DNA of 51,080 nt from Gemmatimonadota bacterium. GTDB taxonomy: Bacteria > Gemmatimonadota > Gemmatimonadetes > Longimicrobiales > Gaopeijiaceae. The notes under the pieces are model-generated. The model saw nothing but the letters and a program-made list of their open reading frames with translations. It was not told the DNA's origin and made no database searches. Each line of letters starts with the position of its first letter. Position 1 is the stretch's first letter. Below are positions 8,113 through 16,036 of this stretch, piece by piece. Where the stretch lies: positions 1 through 51,080 of the forward strand of contig JAOUPR010000017.1 of assembly GCA_029879725.1 (NCBI GenBank), read 5' to 3'. A program made the position numbers and the translations under genes.

Positions 8113-9930
8113 ATGTCCGTACCCATTCGCACGCTTGCAGTCCTGGCCCTGATCGGTACCGTGGCCGCGATGCCGGGATCGGCCCAGATCGCTGCTCGGG
8201 CCACCTACCTGGCCGACGGCTCGTTCGAGCTCCCGCTCCCGGGCGCGGAGGGTCCGGTGGATCCCAGGGGGATGGCCGTGGCGCCGGATGGCTCGGTCCA
8301 CGTGGTGGACCGCGAAGGGCGCGTGTTCGTCTTCGACGCGGCGGGCGGTGCGGTGCGCAGCTACGGTGCCGGTGAGCTCATGCGTCCGGTATCCATCGCC
8401 TTCGACGACACGGGCAGGGCCTACGTACTGGACGGAGACGCCAAGCAGATCCGCGTGTTCGATGCCGAGGGGAAGGCGCGCTACGTCATCGGGGGGGCCA
8501 CGGGCGGTGTGGCTCGCCTCAACGAGCCCACCGGGGTCGCCGTGGGTCCGGGTGGTTTCGTCTATGTCCTCGACAAGGGCGGTAACGCCGTCCGGATCTT
8601 CGGTCGTGACGGCGCCTTCGTGCGGAACCTGGGGATGGGTACGGCCGTCACCGAGCCCACCGGGATCGCCGTGGACGGAGACGGACGGATCCTGATCTCC
8701 GACAAGAACTCCCCTTCCAGGCTCTTCGAGTTCCCACCCTTCCACATGATCCCCTGGACGGGAGCCGCACCCCCCACTCCGGTGGACCTCGGTTCGGCGA
8801 CGGAGCCTTCCGCGGTCGCGGTGGACGGGTCCGGGGTCACGGTGGTCATGGACGGCAAGGAGCAGCGGGCGTGGGAGGGTGATCGGGCCAACGAGAACGC
8901 CCGGCCCCAGAACCGGCCGCTCTATGGGGGGCGGGGCACCGGGCGTGGATCCTTCCGGGACGCGGTGGCGGTGGCCTTCACGCCCGAGGGCCAACTCCTG
9001 ATCCTGGACCGGGAAGGGCGCAAGGTGGAGCGTCTGCGGATGGCCGCCACCAGCGGCCGGACTCCCCTGACGTGGAGCTACTCCGTCCGCGTGAGCCAGC
9101 TCCCGCCCAACCTGGACGCCGCGGTGATGGACGTGTTCGGCTCCGATCCCACGGTGCCCCAGTTCGCCGTATCCCTGGCGGAGGGTCGTGACGTCTCGGT
9201 GGGATGGGGTACGCCACGGAAGTACGCCGATTTCTACGGTGACAACTTCGACTCCTTCGGGCTGCCGGCGTCCGGGGCGGACGGGACGTTCCACACACAG
9301 TTCGGCAGTCGCCCCGGGGCCATGGCGGTCAACGATACGATCCTGGTCGTGGTGGAGCCCGACCGGAACCGGTTCCTCGTGTTCGACGTGCGTGACGGGT
9401 CGAGCCTGGGATCCTTCGGGGACAACTATGACGACGACCGCCGGCTGAGGAGGCCCACCGGAGTGGCCATGTTCTCCGACGCCAGCGTGGTCATCGCCGA
9501 CGGCGGGAACGGGAGGATCGCGGGATTCAGCTCGGATCTTGCTTCGCTTCTCGCTTCCTTCCCCTTCCCGGAGGTCGAGGGAGTGGCCATCTCCCCGGCC
9601 GGTGAGCTCGTCGCCTGGAACCGTCAGGGTGGCGGACTCTCCCGGATTCCCCTGGATGGTGCGCCCCCGGAGCCGCTGTCCGCCGACGTCGTTCCCGGGC
9701 CCGTGCAGGACGTGACCTTCGACGCCGAGGGCTACGTCTTCATCCTGGAGAAGGAGACGAGCCGGGTGACCGTGGTGGATCCCGCCATGGAGCACATCGT
9801 GGTGCGGGTCGGTGGATCGGATCCGGACTTCCGCGGCACACAGGTGTCGGTGGACGGCGTCGGGAACATCTACGTCGCCAACATCGAGCGCGGGCTCACC
9901 CGCGTGTATCGCTGGGATCGCCTGGACTGA
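8113..9930 (+). CDS. Exported NHL-repeat/six-bladed beta-propeller protein
   Basis: A 605-residue protein with a signal peptide (SVPIRTLAVLALIGTVAAMPGSAQ, 2-25). The mature part is made of NHL-type repeats, visible as P-x-G-(I/V)-A-V-x-x-D/G-G followed by V-x-V-x-D and R-I-x-x-F: PRGMAVAPDGSVHVVDREGR, PTGVAVGPGGFVYVLDKGGN, PTGIAVDGDGRILISDK and PTGVAMFSDASVVIADGGNG. These fold into propeller blades and usually bind proteins or sugars at the cell surface; some are lyases, but no catalytic motif is seen. ATG at 8113 has GGAGAGGA just upstream. The last 35 bases overlap the 3' end of the convergent ATPase subunit D gene. Confidence 0.75.
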   Translation: MSVPIRTLAVLALIGTVAAMPGSAQIAARATYLADGSFELPLPGAEGPVDPRGMAVAPDGSVHVVDREGRVFVFDAAGGAVRSYGAGELMRPVSIAFDDTGRAYVLDGDAKQIRVFDAEGKARYVIGGATGGVARLNEPTGVAVGPGGFVYVLDKGGNAVRIFGRDGAFVRNLGMGTAVTEPTGIAVDGDGRILISDKNSPSRLFEFPPFHMIPWTGAAPPTPVDLGSATEPSAVAVDGSGVTVVMDGKEQRAWEGDRANENARPQNRPLYGGRGTGRGSFRDAVAVAFTPEGQLLILDREGRKVERLRMAATSGRTPLTWSYSVRVSQLPPNLDAAVMDVFGSDPTVPQFAVSLAEGRDVSVGWGTPRKYADFYGDNFDSFGLPASGADGTFHTQFGSRPGAMAVNDTILVVVEPDRNRFLVFDVRDGSSLGSFGDNYDDDRRLRRPTGVAMFSDASVVIADGGNGRIAGFSSDLASLLASFPFPEVEGVAISPAGELVAWNRQGGGLSRIPLDGAPPEPLSADVVPGPVQDVTFDAEGYVFILEKETSRVTVVDPAMEHIVVRVGGSDPDFRGTQVSVDGVGNIYVANIERGLTRVYRWDRLD

Positions 9931-10615
9931 TCTCCGGGCACTCCGACCCGGTGCTCGCCGGGTCGGGGTGCCGGCCATCCGCCCGGCTCCGCCGCTTCCT
10001 CAGGAAGTGGCGGAGCCGCAGATGGTCTTCCCGTTCCCGCTCGTCCAGGAGGCGGGACATGTGGTTGATGGCCGCGGCGAGGTCGGGGTCCACCCGGTGC
10101 TCCAGCGCGCGGACCTGACGGGAGGTCCGGGCCACCGAACGGCCCAACCGTCTCAGGAGCATCTCCCGCGGGGCCGCCTCCAGGAGGAGCTCGGCCAGGA
10201 CCTCGAAGGCTCCCGCCGCGCTCACCGTGGCGGCCGGGGTGGGGCCGGGCGCCGTCCCGCGGGCTTCCAGGGTACGACGGATCCCGGGGGCTCGGGACAC
10301 GTCCCACACGGTGATCCCCCAGAGCTGGGCGGACTCCATCTCCACCGTCTTGTCCCCGGGGGCGAGGCCCGCGACGGAGAGTCCGGGCGAGCCTTCGCCG
10401 GCCAGCGCGTCCACCAGCTCCGGATAGGCCCGGTCCGCCGCGCGGGCGATGCTTTCCCGTGCATCCACGGCCGGACGCGCGTGGGTGAGCAACTCCCGCA
10501 CCAGCGCCTCCCGCTTCCGGCGGAGGAGCGCGGTGCCCTCGCGCACGCGCTCCAGCTTCCTCAGCGATCGGAGGAGGTTCAGCCGCGTGGGCGAGACGCG
10601 CAGGAGGCGGCTCAT
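9896..10615 (-). CDS. atpD: V/A-type ATPase subunit D (central stalk)
   Basis: A 239-residue protein beginning MSRLLRVSPTRLNLLRSLRK, matching the subunit D opening (V-x-P-T-R-x-x-L-x-x-L-K/R-x-x-L). Two long amphipathic helices form the antiparallel coiled coil (about 10-60 and 135-210), with a short globular middle. It is the rotating shaft inside the A3B3 head. Its ATG at 10615 overlaps the subunit B stop by four bases, and it is the last gene of the operon. The C-terminal tail (about 30 residues, rich in Pro, Ser and Asp) is encoded through the hairpin at 9937-9972 and overlaps the convergent propeller gene by 35 bases, so tail length may be variable. Confidence 0.9.
   Translation of the reverse strand: MSRLLRVSPTRLNLLRSLRKLERVREGTALLRRKREALVRELLTHARPAVDARESIARAADRAYPELVDALAGEGSPGLSVAGLAPGDKTVEMESAQLWGITVWDVSRAPGIRRTLEARGTAPGPTPAATVSAAGAFEVLAELLLEAAPREMLLRRLGRSVARTSRQVRALEHRVDPDLAAAINHMSRLLDEREREDHLRLRHFLRKRRSRADGRHPDPASTGSECPEISPGDPSDTRG
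9937..9972. terminator. Hairpin inside the 3' end of atpD, after the propeller gene
   Basis: GGCACTCCGACCCGG (9937-9951) pairs with CCGGGTCGGGGTGCC (9958-9972), 15 pairs with one G-U, loop of six. It lies seven bases past the propeller stop, so it can end that transcript; for the minus strand it is within the atpD coding region, some 40 bases before its stop. No U-tract. Confidence 0.55.
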
Positions 10616-12015
10616 GACGGAGCCTCCTCGCCGGCCTGGGCGGAATCCACGCGGTGGGCTCGCCAGATGTCGTCCGGGATGCGCGTCAGCTCGCTGCGCG
10701 GGAAGCCCTCCATGAGGGCCCATCCGCGATCCAGCGTCTCCCGAAGGGTACGGCGCGCGGCACCCTGGCCGACGAACTCCTCCTCGAAGCGGTCGGCGAA
10801 GCTCATGGCCATGCGGTCGGGTGGGGAGAGGCTGGCCTCCCCCACGATGGCCGCCGTCAGGCGCGCCTCGCGTCCCCGGGCGTAGAGCGCGTAGAGTTGA
10901 TGGGCCCACGCGCGGTGTTCCGGCACGGTTCGTCCTTCCCCGATCCCGGCGTTCATGAGGCGGGAGAGGGAGGGGAGCACGTCGATGGGAGGGGACACCC
11001 CCTTCCGGTGGAGCTCCCGGCTCAGCACGAGTTGCCCTTCGGTGATGTACCCGGTGAGGTCGGGGATGGGGTGGGTGATATCGTCGTCGGGCATGGTCAG
11101 GATGGGGATCTGCGTGACGGACCCACCGCGGCCCTCGGCGATCCCGGCCCTCTCGAAGAGGGAGGCCAGGTCCGTGTACATGTACCCGGGGTACCCCCGG
11201 CGCCCGGGGATCTCCTCTCTGGCCGCACCCACCTCCCGGAGGGCGTCGCAGTAGTGGAGCATGTCGGCGATGACGACCAGGACGTGGAGCCCCTCCTCGA
11301 AGGCCAGGAACTCCGCCTGGGTGAGGGCGATGCGGGGGGCGAGGAGTCGTTCGATGGTGGGGTCGCCCGCTCGGTTCAGGTAGACCACGCTCCGTGACGA
11401 CACGCCGGCTTCGTCCATCCGCTCGAGGAAGCGGCGGGCCTCCCGATCGGTGATCCCCAACCCCACGAAGATCGTCGCGAAGGGCTCGCCCCGCGGGGCA
11501 CGGGCCCAGGTGGCGATGCGGGCGGCGACCTCCATCCCGGGCAGGCCGGGCCCCGAGAAGACCGGAAGTTTCTGCCCGCGCACCAGGGTGTTCAGTCCGT
11601 CCACGGCGGAGAGGCCGGTCTCGATGAAGTCCGACGGTGGGAGTCGGCGAACGGGGTTCAGCGGCGAGCCGTCCAGGGGGAGGAGGGCGGACCCAACCGG
11701 CTCGGGGAGTCCGTCCAGCGCGGTGCCCCCGCCGCTCAGCACGCGGCCGAGGAGCTCGCTTCCCACGATCGCCCGGGACACCTCTCCCGTGAGGGTGACG
11801 ACCACGCGCCCCGGCGCCAGCCCCACCGTGTCCTCCAGGAGCTGGACCACGGCCAGGGTATCGGAGACCTCGATCAGCTGTCCCGACCGGGAAGGGTCGT
11901 CCGGCGACTCCAGGACCACCCTCTCGCCCAGGGCCATTCCCGGGACCCCCCGGAGGAAGAGGAGGGGTCCCGAAGCACCGGCCGCGCCGTGGAGCTTGAT
12001 CACGGGGGCGCTCAT
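10612..12015 (-). CDS. atpB: V/A-type ATPase subunit B (regulatory, non-catalytic)
   Basis: A 467-residue protein of normal length. Subunit-B hallmarks include GLSAVDGLNTLVRGQKLPVF, then SGPGLPGMEVAARI where subunit A has its P-loop (no GKT, as expected of the non-catalytic subunit), EIPGRRGYPGYMYTDLASLF, RAGI, GSVTQIPILTMPDDDITHP and DLTGYITEGQ. Three copies alternate with subunit A in the head. ATG at 12015 overlaps the atpA stop by four bases; its Shine-Dalgarno sequence GGAAGG lies within the last unit of the 15-bp tandem repeat at 12016-12060. Confidence 0.95.
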   Translation of the reverse strand: MSAPVIKLHGAAGASGPLLFLRGVPGMALGERVVLESPDDPSRSGQLIEVSDTLAVVQLLEDTVGLAPGRVVVTLTGEVSRAIVGSELLGRVLSGGGTALDGLPEPVGSALLPLDGSPLNPVRRLPPSDFIETGLSAVDGLNTLVRGQKLPVFSGPGLPGMEVAARIATWARAPRGEPFATIFVGLGITDREARRFLERMDEAGVSSRSVVYLNRAGDPTIERLLAPRIALTQAEFLAFEEGLHVLVVIADMLHYCDALREVGAAREEIPGRRGYPGYMYTDLASLFERAGIAEGRGGSVTQIPILTMPDDDITHPIPDLTGYITEGQLVLSRELHRKGVSPPIDVLPSLSRLMNAGIGEGRTVPEHRAWAHQLYALYARGREARLTAAIVGEASLSPPDRMAMSFADRFEEEFVGQGAARRTLRETLDRGWALMEGFPRSELTRIPDDIWRAHRVDSAQAGEEAPS

Positions 12016-13892
12016 GGCACGCCTTCCCCTGGCACGCCTTCCCCTGGCACGCCCTCCCCTGAGACGCCCTCAGGGGAGTCGCCCTCACCGTGGACGTCGT
12101 CATGATCGGGGTCGTCACCCGCCGCCGACGCGGTCCCGGGTGGGTCTTCCGGCGAGCGCATCATCCGCGGGAGGGCCTCCACAAGCCGATCGACCTCGGC
12201 CGTCCTGGCGTCTCCATCCATGCTCCGCAGCCGGAGGAGGGCGGAGCGCAGCTCGCCCACCGGGAGGGCGTCCAGGCGCCTGCCGGCTTCCAGCGCCGCC
12301 GACCCCTCGGTGAAGACCCGGTACGCGAGCGTCGCCAGTTCGTGGGTGCGGGGAAGGGGGGAGTAGGAATCGACGGGATCGAAGGCGTTCTGCGTGAGCA
12401 CGACCTCGCGGATGAGTTCCGCGGCGTCCAGGATGAATCGTTCCCGGTCCTGGAGGGCGTCGCGCCCCAGGAGGGAGGCGATCTCCTCCAACTCCCGATC
12501 CCGGCGGAGGAGCTCCAGGATCCGGCGCCGGAGGGCGGCCCACCCTTCACCGGCGTGCTCCTCCATCCAGGCGGTCACCTCCGACACGAAGAGCGAGTAG
12601 GACGTCTCCAGGTCCACCGCGGGGAAGCTGCGGCGCTGAGCCAGCCGGGGGTCCAGCGCCCACATGGCGCCGGCCACGCGCAAGGCGGCCTGGGTCACCG
12701 GCTCGGAAAGGTCGCCTCCCGGTGGGGACACGCTCCCGATGAAGGTCAGGACGCCCTCGCGCTCGGGCGTTCCGGTGGTGCGGACGCGTCCCGCGCGCTC
12801 GCAGTATCGTCCCAGTCGGTTGGCGAGGTAGGTGGGGTATCCTTCCTCCCCCGGCATCTCCTGGAGGCGCGCCCCCAACTCCCTGAGCGCCTCGGCCCAG
12901 CGCGAGATGCTGTCGGCCATGACCGCCACGCGGTACCCCATGTCGCGGTAGTACTCACCGATGGTCATCCCCAGGTAGATGGAGGCTTCCCGCGCGGCCA
13001 CCGGCATGTTCGACGTGTTGACCACCAGGACCGTGCGTTCCATGAGGGAGCGGCCGGTGCGTGGATCCTCCAGGGTGGGAAACTCGGCGAGAAGCTCGGC
13101 GATCTCGTTTCCTCGTTCTCCGCACCCGATGAAGACCACCACGTCCGCGTCTCCGAACTTCGCCAGCGACTGCTCCACCACGGTCTTCCCCGTGCCGAAC
13201 CCGCCGGGGAGCGCCACGCTTCCTCCTTCGGCCACCGGGAAGAGCAGGTCCAGGACGCGCTGACCCGTGACGAAGGGGCGCGCGCCGGCCAGGCGGGTGC
13301 CGCAGGGCCGCGGGGTGCGCACCGGCCAGCGATGGGCCAGGGCCAGGGGAGTCCCGTCCTCCAGCGTGACCACGGGCTCGGCGACGGTGTGGAGCCCCGG
13401 AGTCACTTCGGCCGCCGTGCCCGAGACCCCGGGAGGAACCATGACACGGTGTGCGAACCCCATCCCCTCGTCCACCTCACCGAGGAGATCGCCTTCCTGG
13501 AGCGGCTGTCCCGGGTGGATGGCGGCGCGGAAGTCCCACTCGCGGGCCGGATCCAGGAAGGATGCCTCGAGCCCGGACGAGAGGAAGATCCCGCCCCGGG
13601 ACGCGATTTCCGTGAGGCGCCGACCCACTCCGTCCATCACCGTTCCCAGGAGTCCCGGTCCGAGGGTGGCCTCGAGGGGCCGCCCGGTGGGCGACACGGG
13701 CTCGCCCACGCGGAGGCCCCGGGTGTCTTCGTAGACCTGGATGGTGGCATGCACTCCGTCGGTCCGCACCACTTCGCCCAGGAGGCCGACTTCACCCACC
13801 CGCACCAGCTCGTAGAGCGCGACCCGGGGGAGGGGTGTCGCCTCCACCAGGGATCCGCTCACACGGAAGACGCGAGGCTCGCCTGCGTTCAT
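12012..13892 (-). CDS. atpA: V/A-type ATPase subunit A (catalytic)
   Basis: A 626-residue protein with the P-loop GGFGTGKT (230-237) plus GCGERGNEIAE, TSNMPVAAREASIYLG, ADSISRWAEALRE and the subunit-A-specific insertion (about 110-190). It hydrolyses or makes ATP in the head, coupled to ion flow through the I/K membrane part. The body is about 580 residues, as usual. The last 45 or so residues form an extra acidic, glycine-rich tail ending in GEGVP repeats encoded by a 15-bp tandem repeat. ATG at 13892 overlaps the atpF stop by four bases. The tail is absent from typical family members and is likely disordered. Confidence 0.96.
   Translation of the reverse strand: MNAGEPRVFRVSGSLVEATPLPRVALYELVRVGEVGLLGEVVRTDGVHATIQVYEDTRGLRVGEPVSPTGRPLEATLGPGLLGTVMDGVGRRLTEIASRGGIFLSSGLEASFLDPAREWDFRAAIHPGQPLQEGDLLGEVDEGMGFAHRVMVPPGVSGTAAEVTPGLHTVAEPVVTLEDGTPLALAHRWPVRTPRPCGTRLAGARPFVTGQRVLDLLFPVAEGGSVALPGGFGTGKTVVEQSLAKFGDADVVVFIGCGERGNEIAELLAEFPTLEDPRTGRSLMERTVLVVNTSNMPVAAREASIYLGMTIGEYYRDMGYRVAVMADSISRWAEALRELGARLQEMPGEEGYPTYLANRLGRYCERAGRVRTTGTPEREGVLTFIGSVSPPGGDLSEPVTQAALRVAGAMWALDPRLAQRRSFPAVDLETSYSLFVSEVTAWMEEHAGEGWAALRRRILELLRRDRELEEIASLLGRDALQDRERFILDAAELIREVVLTQNAFDPVDSYSPLPRTHELATLAYRVFTEGSAALEAGRRLDALPVGELRSALLRLRSMDGDARTAEVDRLVEALPRMMRSPEDPPGTASAAGDDPDHDDVHGEGDSPEGVSGEGVPGEGVPGEGVP
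12016..12060. repeat. 15-bp tandem repeat at the atpA/atpB junction
   Basis: Three head-to-tail units, 12016-12030, 12031-12045 and 12046-12060 (plus strand GGCACGCCTTCCCCT, the third with one T-to-C change), with a decayed fourth unit at 12061-12075. On the coding strand each unit contains AGGGGAAGG or AGGGGAGGG, which looks like a Shine-Dalgarno site, and encodes GEGVP at the C-terminus of subunit A. The atpB start codon follows immediately. Confidence 0.9.
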
Positions 13893-14215
13893 TGCAGCCT
13901 CACCCTGTATCCGATGGCCCGCCGGAGCAGCTCGGTCACGTACGCTTCCGCCTCACCGGGGCGGGCCGACGAGGCGGGGGCCGGGAAGGGGATCAGGAGG
14001 GGGAGCCCCGTGCGCGTGTGTCTGGGCGAAGACACGCCCAGGTCCGGGGCCAGGTCCTCCTGCACCAGGATCACCCCCACGGACGCGTCTTCCATCATCT
14101 CCTCCAGCACCCGACGGGCGGCGTCGGGAGAATCGGTGACGGTAGGCTCCAACCCCGCCAGGTGGAAGCCCGCTGCCGCGGCCGTTCCGCTCAGCACACC
14201 CACGCGATACTTCAC
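13889..14215 (-). CDS. atpF: V/A-type ATPase subunit F (central stalk)
   Basis: A 108-residue protein, the usual size. It opens KYRVGVLSGTAAAAGFHLAGLE, matching the F-subunit Rossmann-like start (V-G-V-x-G-x-x-x-x-x-G-F-x-L-A-G), then LEEMMEDASVGVILVQEDLA (a conserved V-G-V-I-x-V/I-x-E/Q strand) and a C-terminal helix YVTELLRRAIGYRVRL. It binds subunit D and helps regulate rotation. The GTG start at 14215 shares four bases with the subunit C stop and has GGAGGAGGG upstream. Its stop overlaps the atpA start. Confidence 0.88.
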   Translation of the reverse strand: MKYRVGVLSGTAAAAGFHLAGLEPTVTDSPDAARRVLEEMMEDASVGVILVQEDLAPDLGVSSPRHTRTGLPLLIPFPAPASSARPGEAEAYVTELLRRAIGYRVRLQ

Positions 14216-15216
14216 CCGACCCCTCCTCCCCGGTGGAGTCCCATGGACGCCGACCAGACCATCCGCCGCAGACCCACCACCTCCCGCCGGAGCCGGAGGA
14301 CGAAGAGGAGGACCGGGACGGCCGATACCGGGGCCTCCCGCCGCCGTCTCCGGAGCAGGGTGACGCGGGCGTCGAGGATGCGTTCCTCCATCTCCCCGGG
14401 GGTGGGGACGGGCTCGTGGAAGGCCGGCTCGTACATCGTCCCCCGGAGGATCCCCCGGAGGGCCTGGAAGGAGGCACGTCGCGCTCCTGTGGCCGCGCAG
14501 TGGAGGAAGCCCTCCAGGGCGAGCGCGGAGCCCCTGTGGACGAAGAGGTCCGGGATCTCCCGCTCGGTTCCGGCCTCCGCCAGGAGGAGCGCGTGGACGA
14601 TGTTCCAGGCGTCGATGGAGCCCGCCACGAAGTCGGCCATGGCGGATCCGCCCGCCCGGGCCGCGGCGGTGGCCTCCCGGGCGAAGCTCCCGGCCAGCGC
14701 CGACTCGGCCCGGAAGAGGTCCGGCCGCGCCTGGCGGGCTTCCTCGAGGAGGGGCGGCCCCAGGGGATGTCCCCACGCCACCAGCGTGGCGGCCACCCTC
14801 CCGGGAGTGGGAGCCTCCGCGAGGGTGGCCAGCGCCTTCCCGGTCAGGGTGGGGGTGGGGATCGACCCGCGAAGGCGTTCCGCCGCGGGCGTTCCCGCCG
14901 CCGCCCCCCGGAAGAGGGCGCGAACGCTGCGCAGATCCTCCTCCAGGAAGAGGGGTGCCAGCAGCTCCGTCCGCGGGCGGGCCCAGAGGGCCAGGACGGC
15001 GATCCTGTCGGCGTGGGACCTCTGGATGGCCACCTCCACCTCCTCGGGGCGGGTGGTGCGATGAGGGAGGAACGGCGCGTAGGGGGTGGCACGGAGGAGG
15101 TGCGCGACGCCCGAGATGTCGGGAGCTCGCCCCAGGGCGGACACCCGGTCGCGGGGGATCAGGTGCCCCTCCAGGCCCCGGGCCCGGGCGGAAAGCGCCT
15201 CCCACCCCGGGGTCAT
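14212..15216 (-). CDS. atpC: V/A-type ATPase subunit C (d-type rotor adaptor)
   Basis: A 334-residue, largely helical protein, the length of V-type subunit C/AC39. Recognisable features are the early RVSALGRAPDISGVAHLLRATPY, the central AGSIDAWNIVHALLLAEAG (conserved D-x-x-N-I/L) and FVHRGSALALEGF, followed by a basic C-terminal helix. It is a funnel linking the central stalk to the c-ring. It starts at 15216 with an ATGA overlap with subunit E and ends overlapping subunit F. Sequence conservation in this subunit is low; order in the operon makes the call firm. Confidence 0.85.
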   Translation of the reverse strand: MTPGWEALSARARGLEGHLIPRDRVSALGRAPDISGVAHLLRATPYAPFLPHRTTRPEEVEVAIQRSHADRIAVLALWARPRTELLAPLFLEEDLRSVRALFRGAAAGTPAAERLRGSIPTPTLTGKALATLAEAPTPGRVAATLVAWGHPLGPPLLEEARQARPDLFRAESALAGSFAREATAAARAGGSAMADFVAGSIDAWNIVHALLLAEAGTEREIPDLFVHRGSALALEGFLHCAATGARRASFQALRGILRGTMYEPAFHEPVPTPGEMEERILDARVTLLRRRRREAPVSAVPVLLFVLRLRREVVGLRRMVWSASMGLHRGGGVG

Positions 15217-15803
15217 CCCTCCGCCTCCCGCACGACGGCGATGGCCAGCTCCGGCCAGGCGTGCTGGAGCGCCTGGGAGAGGGACGCGTCCACCTCCGTG
15301 CATCCGTCCGCCGAGTATGCCGTGAACCCCATGGGAGCGTCGGGAAGGGTCTCCACCGTGACCTCGTGACCCCGGCTCCGGACTTCGGCCGTGGCGTCGG
15401 CGAGGGGCCGCGCGAGGGAGGGGGGCGCCCTCACCGCCACGGGCCCGGGGGGGAGTCGGTCCAACGCCGCCTGGAGCCGCGAGGGGAGGGACGCGACGTA
15501 GGTGGGATCCCCGTCGGCGTGAGACAGGCGGGCGCGAACGGCCTCCTCCACGCGTCGGAGAAGGTGACGGCGCGCGCTCAGGATGGCCTCGCGCGCCTCC
15601 CCCTCCGCGCGCGCGAGCGTCCGGCGCGCGTCCTCGCCCGCCTCCGCCTCGACGCGGGCGCGGTGTTCGCGCGTCCTGACTTCGATGAGGCGATGGGACG
15701 CTTCGCGTATACGCTCCGCCTCACCGCGTGCTCGCTCGAGTTCGTCGGCGCGGTTCAGGGCGCCCTGCCTGCGCAGGGCGTCCAGGAGTTCGGCGAGAGC
15801 CAT
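15213..15803 (-). CDS. atpE: V/A-type ATPase subunit E (peripheral stalk)
   Basis: A 196-residue protein: a charged N-terminal helix (about 1-95) rich in Arg, Glu and Ala suited to a coiled coil with the H-like subunit, then a small C-terminal globular part with VTVETLPDAPMGFTAYSADG, which resembles the subunit E end (G-G-x-x-x-x-x-D-G). Length is normal. It holds the head against rotation. ATG at 15803 is 11 bases after the c-subunit stop, the only gap wider than an overlap in the operon; its stop overlaps the subunit C start. Confidence 0.87.
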   Translation of the reverse strand: MALAELLDALRRQGALNRADELERARGEAERIREASHRLIEVRTREHRARVEAEAGEDARRTLARAEGEAREAILSARRHLLRRVEEAVRARLSHADGDPTYVASLPSRLQAALDRLPPGPVAVRAPPSLARPLADATAEVRSRGHEVTVETLPDAPMGFTAYSADGCTEVDASLSQALQHAWPELAIAVVREAEG

Positions 15804-15814
15804 GGCGGCGCTCC

Positions 15815-16036
15815 TCAGCCTCCGCCACCCAGGAGGATCATCACCGCCACCACGAACCCCAGGATCACCATGGTCTCGGGGATGGCGACCAGGATGATCA
15901 CGGTGGCGCTCAGCTCGGGCTTCTCGGCCAGGGTGGCCGCCCCGGCGGCTCCGATCTTCGACTGCGCCCACGCCGTGGCCAGCGCGGGGAGGGCGACCGC
16001 CAGGGCCGCCGCGAGGGATGTCCAGACGATGCTCAT
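15815..16036 (-). CDS. atpK: V/A-type ATPase proteolipid c/K subunit (single hairpin)
   Basis: A 73-residue membrane protein: helix 1 about 5-33, a polar loop AEKPEL (37-42), helix 2 about 43-70. The ion-binding glutamate is E54 in AIPETMVILG, which matches the archaeal IPETQTIYG motif. A glutamine (Q25) faces it in helix 1, and E54 is followed by T55. Ten or more copies form the c-ring. It is a single hairpin, unlike the four-helix K of Enterococcus. ATG at 16036 overlaps the subunit I stop by four bases. Confidence 0.92.
   Translation of the reverse strand: MSIVWTSLAAALAVALPALATAWAQSKIGAAGAATLAEKPELSATVIILVAIPETMVILGFVVAVMILLGGGG

Noticed and set aside
12016..12075. CRISPR-like repeat array
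   Set aside because: Units are adjacent without spacers and lie in coding sequence; it is a short tandem repeat.
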